Of a stretch of 46,946 nucleotides of DNA, positions 1-6,578 are shown piece after piece. How positions within the stretch are numbered: position 1 is the stretch's first letter; each line of letters starts with the position of its first letter. Location: assembly GCF_028288205.1 (NCBI RefSeq), contig NZ_JAQBOD010000024.1, forward strand, positions 1 to 46,946. Direction: 5' to 3'. The notes below the pieces were generated by a model. It saw only the letters and a program-made list of their open reading frames with translations, searched no databases and was not told where the DNA came from. The stretch is from Mucilaginibacter sp. GTDB lineage: Bacteria; Bacteroidota; Bacteroidia; Sphingobacteriales; Sphingobacteriaceae. The translations under genes were made by a program, and so were the position numbers.

Positions 1-389
1 TCATCGGCCCGATCAGTTCCATATTTGATTACGCCACTTTTGCGGTAATGTGGTTCGTGTTCAAGGCCAACAGTCCCGCTCATCAAAGCCTTTTTCAAAC
101 CGGCTGGTTCGTGGAGAGTTTGCTTTCACAAACTTTAATTGTACATATGATTCGTACCCGTAAAATACCGTTTATACAAAGCTGGGCCACTGCGCCGGTT
201 GTTGCGCTGACATCGGCAATTATGGCTATCGCGATATTTATTCCCTTTTCACCGTTCGCCACGGCATTTAAGATGGAAGCATTGTCTTTAGCATTTTTCC
301 CGTGGCTGATAGGAATACTGCTTTCCTATTGCTTATTAACACAACTGGTTAAAACGTGGTTCATTAAAAAATTCAATCAATGGCTTTAA
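1..389 (+). CDS. mgtA: Magnesium-translocating P-type ATPase (MgtA-like), C-terminal end
   Basis: This is the 3' end of a gene that begins before the window; the reading frame is open from base 3. The visible part (about 128 residues) reads GPISSIFDYATFAVMWFVF, then a SLLSQTLIVHMIRTRKIPF segment, and ends in hydrophobic helices. That arrangement is characteristic of the C-terminal membrane domain of MgtA/MgtB P3-type ATPases, which import Mg2+ at the cost of ATP. The catalytic phosphorylation and nucleotide-binding domains lie outside the window. The stop codon overlaps the start of a small membrane-protein ORF by 10 bases, suggesting translational coupling. Confidence 0.88.
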   Translation, partial: IGPISSIFDYATFAVMWFVFKANSPAHQSLFQTGWFVESLLSQTLIVHMIRTRKIPFIQSWATAPVVALTSAIMAIAIFIPFSPFATAFKMEALSLAFFPWLIGILLSYCLLTQLVKTWFIKKFNQWL

Positions 390-511
390 AAAAATCAAAT
401 AAACAATGGTTAATGGCCATTTTTCTGATGGCGGTTTTTGTTGCGGTGATTGATTTCATTGTCAGTCATTTTTTCAATCACCGAGTTAATGAATATTGTT
501 CTACATACTGA
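380..511 (+). CDS. Small single-helix membrane protein overlapping the mgtA stop
   Basis: A 43-residue ORF starts with ATG at 380, inside the last codons of the MgtA-like gene, and ends with TGA at 509-511. It has a basic start (MALKKSNKQW), one hydrophobic segment (about residues 11-32) and a short polar tail with His and Asn, so it could be a single-pass inner-membrane peptide. I recognise no family. The 10-base overlap with mgtA and the predicted helix are the only support. By analogy, small peptides such as MgtS and MgtR act on Mg2+ transport proteins in enterobacteria, but there is no sequence similarity to claim. It could also be a chance ORF. Confidence 0.4.
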   Translation: MALKKSNKQWLMAIFLMAVFVAVIDFIVSHFFNHRVNEYCSTY

Positions 512-519
512 ATCATAAA

Positions 520-1089
520 ATGATGACACAGCTATTTTCCCGTCAAAGACTGTTTTATGGTAAAGCGGTATTGCTTACAGTCGCAGTCTTCTTTTTGTTA
601 TTTAAGAGTGAGCAGCATTTTTATTACCCGGTTTTAATCCTGCTACTGCTTTGCTGCGGGTACTATCTCGGGAAAATTACCTGTAGCGTACATCTACAGA
701 ACACGAGCATCGGAATAACGCTATTTGTATTTATTGTGATGAATCTTATACATTCTTTTATTGATGGCATAAGTTTTAATGGACAGCCTTTTTTTTATTG
801 GCTCACTGCGGTGGGCGGTCACGAACTAATCCGGCAACCTACATTATATATTATCCTTTGGGCTATGCTGCAACCTGCTTCAATCAGCGGTTTTCTTAAG
901 GCTTTAATATGCATCCTTTCCATAACCATTGCATGGCTGATAGGAATTTGGCTTGGCAAGATAAGCGGCGCAACCGTTTCTCATTTATATCCTATTGGTG
1001 AATGGACCGGCTACAGCATTTTTATCTTTATAGGCGATATTGTCCATCATTTGATTGACCAGTACCGCCAAGTAAAGCACAAAAGGTGA
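520..1089 (+). CDS. Polytopic membrane protein with ZIP-like motifs
   Basis: About 189 residues from the ATG at 520; an in-frame TTG at 496 would add eight residues but overlaps the preceding small ORF, so ATG is preferred. Five to six hydrophobic segments are visible. One carries NLIHSFIDGISFNG, and the next begins GGHELIRQPTLYIILW. These resemble the H-S-x-x-D-G and H-E-x-x-x-x-P motifs of transmembrane helices 4 and 5 that bind metal in ZIP-family transporters. A late segment ends GDIVHHLIDQYR, again His-rich. The protein is shorter than typical bacterial ZIPs. Its position after mgtA fits a role in divalent-metal handling, but that is inference. Confidence 0.6.
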   Translation: MMTQLFSRQRLFYGKAVLLTVAVFFLLFKSEQHFYYPVLILLLLCCGYYLGKITCSVHLQNTSIGITLFVFIVMNLIHSFIDGISFNGQPFFYWLTAVGGHELIRQPTLYIILWAMLQPASISGFLKALICILSITIAWLIGIWLGKISGATVSHLYPIGEWTGYSIFIFIGDIVHHLIDQYRQVKHKR

Positions 1090-1580
1090 TTTTTAATACT
1101 GGCAACCATCCGTAGGCGTCGTTTCTTCTTTTCGATAACCACAAGCTGACAAATAGGGATGGACTTCAACTGAATTTCTCTAATTATTAGGAGCAGGTTT
1201 GATTTATTGAAATAGTTAGCGAACGATCTTATAAACAATCAGTGCTACTTTCTGGTCGCCATCCTGTTGCAAAAGGGACTAATAGTGGAGAATAAACGAA
1301 TTACCACGCCAAATTTTATACCTTTTTCATAATCAGCAATTTACAAAGCATACCATATAGCATTATACTATGCCAACTTCTTTTTTGACTAAAATATGCT
1401 TCAAAACACTACTGTTAAACATTCAATAAAATTTTAACCGAAATTTTATTTGGTTGTGGAGAATAAAGGATTCGCTTTCTTTTAAACGATTAATTATAAG
1501 TGACTTATTTGGTTTTTACGCAAATTTTTAAGACCCATATTTTGCCCTAAATTGTTAAAAAACTCTGCCATAATTCAGTC

Positions 1581-1762
1581 AAAACTCTGCCAAAAAACCC
1601 TGGCAAAAGATGTTATAATGTCTTTTTTTAAAATTATAAATTTGTTGTTTTTTTAAATTTTTCGTAAATTAGTAAAACAACAAAAACGGCGTTTTTGATC
1701 TAAATAAGGCCGTTTTTTGATAAAAAAATACAATTAACTACAGTGGCAAAACTCTGCCAAAA
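1581..1762. repeat. Direct repeat AAAACTCTGCCAAAA with TGGCA/TGCCA dyads
   Basis: The 15-mer AAAACTCTGCCAAAA is present at 1581-1595 and 1748-1762, and a shorter AACTCTGCCA lies at 1561. Each full copy forms part of a dyad: TGCCA followed by TGGCA in the first, and TGGCA followed by TGCCA at 1744-1759 in the second. Protein-binding or recombination sites are possible; function is unknown. Confidence 0.45.
1683..1717. terminator. Hairpin with U-tract
   Basis: AAAACGGC pairs with GCCGTTTT across an 18-base loop, followed by a T-run. It resembles a weak intrinsic terminator, but no gene lies immediately upstream on the plus strand. It may belong to an unannotated RNA. Confidence 0.35.
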
Positions 1763-1866
1763 CGCAAAAAACGATGATGAAAAAACCGCTTAAAAACCAT
1801 CAAAAAGAGCGTTTGGGTGCTGCAATTTCGGCTCTGCAAAATCCGATATTCTCCACCCATATCTTT

Positions 1867-1901
1867 GATCCGCGAAGTTTAAAATTTCGCGGATTTTTTT
1901 A
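1867..1901 (+). terminator. Intrinsic terminator-like hairpin without an upstream gene
   Basis: ATCCGCGAA (1868-1876) pairs perfectly with TTCGCGGAT (1886-1894) and is followed by seven T residues (1894-1900). This is a textbook rho-independent terminator shape. The nearest plus-strand gene upstream ends at 1089, so it may end a small RNA. Confidence 0.6.
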
Positions 1902-2064
1902 TTCAGTAATTCTTTTTTCAAGAATTATATTTTATATAATTATTCAAATATAATTTTAGTAATACTGTAATTAGGCTGAAAAATTTGTTGTATTATTTGA
2001 TGATTTTGCATAAATTACCCCTAAAATACTTTCCGGTATTTAAAACCAATGTACTATCTAAAAT

Positions 2065-3972
2065 ATGTGTGCTTTTAAAAGGACCTTGTTATTATTCATT
2101 TATTTATGTGTTTCAACAAGTAACATTTTTGCGCAAAAAACAATACCTATTGATAATAGCGTACAGCAATATAAATTCACATTAAACGAGATTGAATATT
2201 TAGAAGATAGCACCAATAAGTTATCTTTTGAACAGGTAAGGGCTCTGAATAGCAGTTTTAAAAGCAACCTTATTTATTATCCTGTAAATAAAAACCGGCA
2301 GTATACATATTGGTATAAAATAAGGCTTCGTTTTACTCAGGCAATTGCCAATAAAAGTTGCCTTTTTGAACTTTTTGACCAAACTACAGAAAATATAACC
2401 GCTTACATCCCTAATGAAAAGGGCGATTATGTTGTAAATCATTCGGGGGCGAGGGTTAATTTTAGTGACCGGCTATATCACCACAAAAATTTTGAGTTTT
2501 TAATACAAAACACATCAAAAGGAGAATATACCTATTACTTTAAATTAAAATCTAACAACCCTGTTAAAGTAATAATTGTATATCGTACACTGGGTTATTT
2601 TATTCAATATGCCTTATCTGAATATTTGGTATTTGGGCTATTCTACGGCATGATACTTATATTCTGTTTTCATAACCTGCTTATGTTTACAGCAGTACGA
2701 AAAAAACAGTACCTATATTATGTGTTTTACATTTTAAGTGTTGCGCTCTATGAAATGAGCGTTGACGGAATTGCCTTTCAATATATCTGGCCAGGTCATC
2801 CGGCTTATAACGATTACGTTTATGGCATTGCATTATACGCAGTGAGTATTTGTGCCTTAATTTTTACTAAAGAGCTTTTGCAGGTTAAGCTTAAAGCTTA
2901 TAACTTTTACCGTTTGCTTAACGCAATCATTGTACTTAGAAGCGTTTACTTTTTGTATTGCCTGTTTATTGATAAAAGCTTATTCATTTACAAATTTGTT
3001 GAGATCGTTCCGTTATCAATGGCTTTTGTTACCGGTATATACATTTATAAAAATGGTTTTAAGCCGGCCCGTTTTTTTGTATTGGCGTATGCTGTATTAT
3101 TTACAGGTTTTATAGTTAAGGCAATAGATGCCCTGGGCTATGCTAACTTTTTACCGGCATTTTTAACCTATTATAGCATAGGATTTTGCTTCATTTTGGA
3201 GATGTTGTTTCTTTCATTTGCTATAGGCGACCAGGTGCGTATAATACGTAAAGAGAAGGATAATGCACGCGATGAGATCATCCGCCAGATGGATATTAAT
3301 AATAAGCTTAAAGATTCAATAAACAAAGAATTAGAAATGCAGGTAAACGCCCGCACCAAAGAATTGATCAGGAAGTCCGAAGAATTGGAGGATCATTCAA
3401 AAATAATTGAAGAGCAAAACCAGCTGTTGGTAAACATTAATCATCAATTAGAAGAACAGTCGGCCGAGATTAGCCGCATGAATATTCTGCTTGAAAAAGA
3501 CAACGTTCAGCTTAAAACTGATATTGATAAAGTTACCGAGGCCCGCGCCTTATCTACCGAACTTAATTTTGAAGAGTTTAGTGCAAAATATCCCGATCAG
3601 GAAAGTTGTTATAAATTTCTTGCCGAGTTAAAGTGGAAAGCTGATTATACCTGCACACGTTGTAGTCATAGTATTTACAATGCGGGCAGGGCGCCTTATA
3701 GCCGCAGATGCACTAAATGCAGCTATGAAGAGTCTGCCATGCATAATACTATTTTCGAGAACAACCGCATACCTATTAACAAGGCGTTTTATATAGTTTA
3801 TTTGATATACAGCAGCAAAGGCACCATTTCATCGCACCAGCTATCGCAGAAACTGGGCATCAGGCAAAGTACTTGCTGGTCATACGCAATACGGATTAAA
3901 AAGGCTATGCAGGACCATAAAACACTCAAGAAAAAAGGCAATCCCGAAGGTTGGGTTTCCCTGGTGATGTAG
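2065..3972 (+). CDS. 7TMR-DISM membrane sensor with C-terminal IS1595-type zinc-ribbon DNA-binding domain
   Basis: A 635-residue protein starting at ATG 2065. Residues 1-24 form a signal peptide ending FAQ. Residues about 25-175 resemble the 7TMR-DISMED2 extracellular sensor domain (YWYKIRLRF; FELFDQTTENITAY). Residues about 185-390 give seven hydrophobic helices typical of 7TMR-DISM. Residues about 392-495 are a long charged coiled coil. The C-terminus (about 500-615) matches the N-terminal region of IS1595/ISXO2 transposases: FEEFSAKYPDQESCYKFL, a zinc ribbon with Cys530, Cys533, Cys549 and Cys552, then an HTH-like part (SSHQLSQKLGIRQSTCW). No DDE/DDN catalytic domain follows. Inferred role: a one-component transmembrane transcription regulator. 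It ends convergently with the PUL lyase genes. Its close paralog is at 18542-20494. Confidence 0.85.
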   Translation: MCAFKRTLLLFIYLCVSTSNIFAQKTIPIDNSVQQYKFTLNEIEYLEDSTNKLSFEQVRALNSSFKSNLIYYPVNKNRQYTYWYKIRLRFTQAIANKSCLFELFDQTTENITAYIPNEKGDYVVNHSGARVNFSDRLYHHKNFEFLIQNTSKGEYTYYFKLKSNNPVKVIIVYRTLGYFIQYALSEYLVFGLFYGMILIFCFHNLLMFTAVRKKQYLYYVFYILSVALYEMSVDGIAFQYIWPGHPAYNDYVYGIALYAVSICALIFTKELLQVKLKAYNFYRLLNAIIVLRSVYFLYCLFIDKSLFIYKFVEIVPLSMAFVTGIYIYKNGFKPARFFVLAYAVLFTGFIVKAIDALGYANFLPAFLTYYSIGFCFILEMLFLSFAIGDQVRIIRKEKDNARDEIIRQMDINNKLKDSINKELEMQVNARTKELIRKSEELEDHSKIIEEQNQLLVNINHQLEEQSAEISRMNILLEKDNVQLKTDIDKVTEARALSTELNFEEFSAKYPDQESCYKFLAELKWKADYTCTRCSHSIYNAGRAPYSRRCTKCSYEESAMHNTIFENNRIPINKAFYIVYLIYSSKGTISSHQLSQKLGIRQSTCWSYAIRIKKAMQDHKTLKKKGNPEGWVSLVM

Positions 3973-3988
3973 CCTGATTAAAGTGTAG

Positions 3989-4038
3989 GTGTATATGGTA
4001 TACACTGTATACATCCATATACACTGACAAAACAGTGT
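3989..4038. repeat. Nested inverted repeats between convergent genes
   Basis: GTGTATATGG (3989-3998) is perfectly inverted as CCATATACAC (4015-4024), with a central GTATAC-ACT-GTATAC dyad. A second dyad, ACACTG...CAGTGT, spans 4021-4038, and TGTATACACC recurs at 4091. The array sits between the stop codons of the sensor gene and the lyase gene. It could act as a bidirectional terminator or a protein-binding site. It shares layout and words with dyads at 24219-24250 and 46914-46946. Confidence 0.6.
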
Positions 4039-4144
4039 CACCATTTTTGTGAATTAATGTGCGTAAATCCTATGGTGAATTACACCCATCTGTATACACC
4101 ACATATTTATAGCAGAGCACGTTTACTTTTGATCTCAAATAATT

Positions 4145-5332
4145 TTAATTAAACCAGATGAGCGGATGCCTTACCGGTAAGTTTCTTATAACTTCTTCAT
4201 CAGTGGGGTTATGCTCCAATATGGCCCAGGTGTTTAACCATGCGGTATTAGTATAGGCAGCCGCGCCAAATAGTAATGCAGGTTGGGCTACGGGCCAATC
4301 ATCCCAATGCATAACATCGTGCTGATAGGGCCATTGATTTTTATCTTTAAGATATGGGTACATAAAAGTAATACCTTTTTCAATCGACTTCCCATCAGCA
4401 GTTTTATAGGCCCATAAATTATCGTTGGCGCTACTTAACACCTGGCAAATGGCAGCCATGGCATCTAAATTAAAAATGGCATACCCATAAGGTTTGGTGC
4501 GCTTTAACTCTAACGGAAAACTTCCGTCGGCAGCCATTTGGCCCGGCAGCAATATTTCTTTATAACGCTTACTGCAAAAACTTAATAATGCCTGGTTGTT
4601 TGTAAATTTTGCAAAGCAGGCCACCTGCATTACCCAACAAGTGCCATGATTATTTTTGGCGTTCATTTCGTCCTTGCCATATTGATGGATGGTAAGCCAG
4701 GCAAGGTATTGGCTAAACCAACTTTTAATACTTTGCAGGTCTTTACTGCTAATTACAGATGAATTTGCCATTACCTCTACACCCTGTACCACTTCCATTA
4801 ATTGTATGGTATCAATAATACCTATTCCCCTGCCGGTAGCAACACCTTTTATAGCTTGCGCGTATTGCAGGTTAGGGTTCATTAAAGTTTCGCTATTTAT
4901 AAACCACGCTTTTAAATGTATAAGTGCATGCTGCACATATTTTTTATCATGGCTGATTTTATAAGCAGATGCAAGAGCGCCTATAATACGGCTAAAACGA
5001 ATCATGGCCAGCCTGTGAGCTACAAAGTTTTGAGGATTAGTTAAACCATCTTTTTGAATATATGGCCCGTCTGGATTTTTGGGGTCGGGCCACCAGTAAT
5101 CTCCTTCCGAATAAAAATCATGTAATCCACCTGTACTGCGCGGACAACTTTGCGCAGTAATAGTAACAGGCTCCTGCTGCAATGCCCAGGCTGCCTCTTT
5201 TAAAACCGACTGTCGTAACGTAGCTGTGGCCTGCCGCATAATAGATACATCATTAACCTGTTGCATTGGGACTAAAAAGGCCATTGTGAGCAACAGCGTT
5301 CCAATAATCTTATATCTAATAAACGATAACAT
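4145..5332 (-). CDS. Alginate-lyase-like (polysaccharide lyase-type) exported protein
   Basis: A 395-residue protein with an N-terminal hydrophobic signal segment (residues 8-24). Conserved features typical of the alginate_lyase superfamily with an alpha/alpha toroid fold are visible: SEGDYWWPDPKNPDGPYIQ (about 75-93), an Asn-Asn-His-Gly-Thr segment (227-231) and the late block RTKPYGYAIFNLDAM (278-292). Related proteins include alginate lyases and glucuronan lyases of the PL38 type; substrate cannot be read from sequence. The gene is the last of the susC operon and lies 4 bases after a second lyase-like gene. It probably works in the periplasm on uronic-acid-containing oligosaccharides. Confidence 0.78.
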   Translation of the reverse strand: MLSFIRYKIIGTLLLTMAFLVPMQQVNDVSIMRQATATLRQSVLKEAAWALQQEPVTITAQSCPRSTGGLHDFYSEGDYWWPDPKNPDGPYIQKDGLTNPQNFVAHRLAMIRFSRIIGALASAYKISHDKKYVQHALIHLKAWFINSETLMNPNLQYAQAIKGVATGRGIGIIDTIQLMEVVQGVEVMANSSVISSKDLQSIKSWFSQYLAWLTIHQYGKDEMNAKNNHGTCWVMQVACFAKFTNNQALLSFCSKRYKEILLPGQMAADGSFPLELKRTKPYGYAIFNLDAMAAICQVLSSANDNLWAYKTADGKSIEKGITFMYPYLKDKNQWPYQHDVMHWDDWPVAQPALLFGAAAYTNTAWLNTWAILEHNPTDEEVIRNLPVRHPLIWFN

Positions 5333-5336
5333 ATTA

Positions 5337-6422
5337 TTAAAGTTTTTTCCTTACCTGATTAAGTACTAATTGCCAATCGTAATAATCATTACCTTTTACT
5401 TTTTTAATGATATCAAGGTAAGAATGATCAAAATAATCTGCCAATGAAAGCACAATGATACCTGTAGCCGGTACAAACTTTGTCCCGGCTGCGTAGCCCT
5501 TCTCGCCATTTTTGGCGCGGTCGCGGTCAAACTGTACGGTGCTGTTTGCAAACTCGCCATGTGTTTTCTCGCCGGTTATAAACGGCACTAAAAATTGCAC
5601 AGATTTTTCTATAGATGATTGCGATTTAGATACAAAAGTGTAGTAGTTTTTGCCGGTTGCACGATATATTGGTATGATGGCTTTAAACAACGGCTCAAGC
5701 GTATAAATATGATAGTGCAAGGCGTCCCGTTGCTTAAAATCAAATCCCGAGCCATCGGCATATAAATTCTGGGCTATCTGTTTCTCCAGTTCATCAAAAA
5801 TAAACTGATCGTACTTTTTAGTATGGATGGTATAGGCTACCATAGCTATAACTTTTATACGGTGCGAGTTCCAGTTATTCATCCCGGTTATACGTCCATC
5901 TTTAGCATATTTGCTATTCATGTGTTCATCGGCCAATACATCAAACCAGGCATCAATTTGCTTCACCTGGTTGGCAGGCATGGCGCTTCTTATCAGATCA
6001 TAGCCGGCTATCATATCATCCATTTTTGTCCCGTCAATAGGGTCGTCGGTTGGTTGGTTCAGCTTTGCCCAGGCCATCAGGTATTCGCCGGCTTTATTTA
6101 AATACTGTTTATCATTATATACCCGGTAATTTATAGCCAGCGCGTAAATTTTAAAACAATCCATAACTGCTTTTGCACTTGCTGTTTTTGCCGGGTTACC
6201 TTCCAATAACCCTTCTGATCTAACCTTCTCAATTGGGTTTGGCGCGTCGGCTAAGGCTTTTTCGGCAGCAGTTTTAAATGGCTCAAAAGTTTTTTTAACG
6301 CGGTCATCATCCCTGATAGCTTTTTGCAGCGTTTTAACCTCGGCATTAGTTAAACTTACATATTGCGCTTTTACCGATAGCTTAGCAGATACAACCAGCA
6401 TTAAAACAAATAGCTTTTTCAT
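5337..6422 (-). CDS. Second alginate-lyase-like exported protein
   Basis: A 361-residue protein with a signal peptide ending SVKAQ (residues 1-20). It has the helical toroid pattern of the alginate_lyase superfamily, with MNNWNSHR (181-188) and DGSGFDFKQRDALHYHIY (223-240), where the Asn, His, Arg and Tyr residues are candidate active-site groups. It is not a recent duplicate of the neighbour at 4145-5332; only the fold pattern is shared. The pair is probably translated together, since the gap is 4 bases. A repeat-containing gap of about 156 bases separates it from the GH3 gene upstream. The linkage it cleaves is unknown; binding without catalysis cannot be excluded. Confidence 0.75.
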   Translation of the reverse strand: MKKLFVLMLVVSAKLSVKAQYVSLTNAEVKTLQKAIRDDDRVKKTFEPFKTAAEKALADAPNPIEKVRSEGLLEGNPAKTASAKAVMDCFKIYALAINYRVYNDKQYLNKAGEYLMAWAKLNQPTDDPIDGTKMDDMIAGYDLIRSAMPANQVKQIDAWFDVLADEHMNSKYAKDGRITGMNNWNSHRIKVIAMVAYTIHTKKYDQFIFDELEKQIAQNLYADGSGFDFKQRDALHYHIYTLEPLFKAIIPIYRATGKNYYTFVSKSQSSIEKSVQFLVPFITGEKTHGEFANSTVQFDRDRAKNGEKGYAAGTKFVPATGIIVLSLADYFDHSYLDIIKKVKGNDYYDWQLVLNQVRKKL

Positions 6423-6454
6423 CGTGGATGTTTATTAAAAATGAAATACTAAAT

Positions 6455-6570
6455 GAAGCATCATTGCGGGCGTAGCGTGGCAATCTGTGCACGCCGGGCG
6501 CATCTGTTAGCTGTCGTGCGGAAATCGCCACACGCGTTCCTCGTCGCGGTGAAGTTCGTTTGTTATGTAA
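6455..6570. repeat. GC-rich dispersed intergenic repeat
   Basis: This spacer between the GH3 and lyase genes is much more GC-rich than its surroundings and starts CATCATTGCGGGCGTAGCG, a variant of the CATTGCGAGC-type repeat seen scattered in many bacterial genomes. Part of a similar word (inverted) occurs at 33643-33661. It probably has no coding role. Confidence 0.5.
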
Positions 6571-6578
6571 AGAACGGT

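Larger units (their letters stand above)
1285..1856. repeat. GTGGAGAATA repeats, two direct and one inverted
   Basis: GTGGAGAATAAACGAAT occurs at 1285-1301 and GTGGAGAATAAAGGAT at 1456-1471. The reverse complement of 1841-1856 reads GTGGAGAATATCGGAT. The 1456 and 1841 copies are in inverted orientation, match at 14 of 16 positions and bound a 401-base AT-rich segment, like the ends of a small non-autonomous element. No obvious target-site duplication is seen. Confidence 0.4.
1090..2064. other. Gene-free AT-rich stretch with repeats and hairpins
   Basis: No convincing protein gene is seen in this 975-base stretch; the short ORFs here are low-complexity. It contains three copies of GTGGAGAATA (1285, 1456 and, inverted, ending at 1856), a 15-base direct repeat AAAACTCTGCCAAAA (1581 and 1748), TGGCA/TGCCA dyads, and two hairpins at 1683-1717 and 1867-1900. 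A non-coding RNA ending at the second hairpin is possible but not demonstrated. Confidence 0.6.

Noticed and set aside
1047..1238. Minus-strand ORF overlapping the end of the ZIP-like gene
   Set aside because: It overlaps a better-supported gene on the opposite strand and has no domain or credible start context.
2065..3972. Intact IS1595-family transposase gene
   Set aside because: Only the N-terminal zinc ribbon and HTH-like region are present, at the C-terminus of a membrane sensor. There is no ISXO2-type catalytic domain and no terminal inverted repeats flank the gene.
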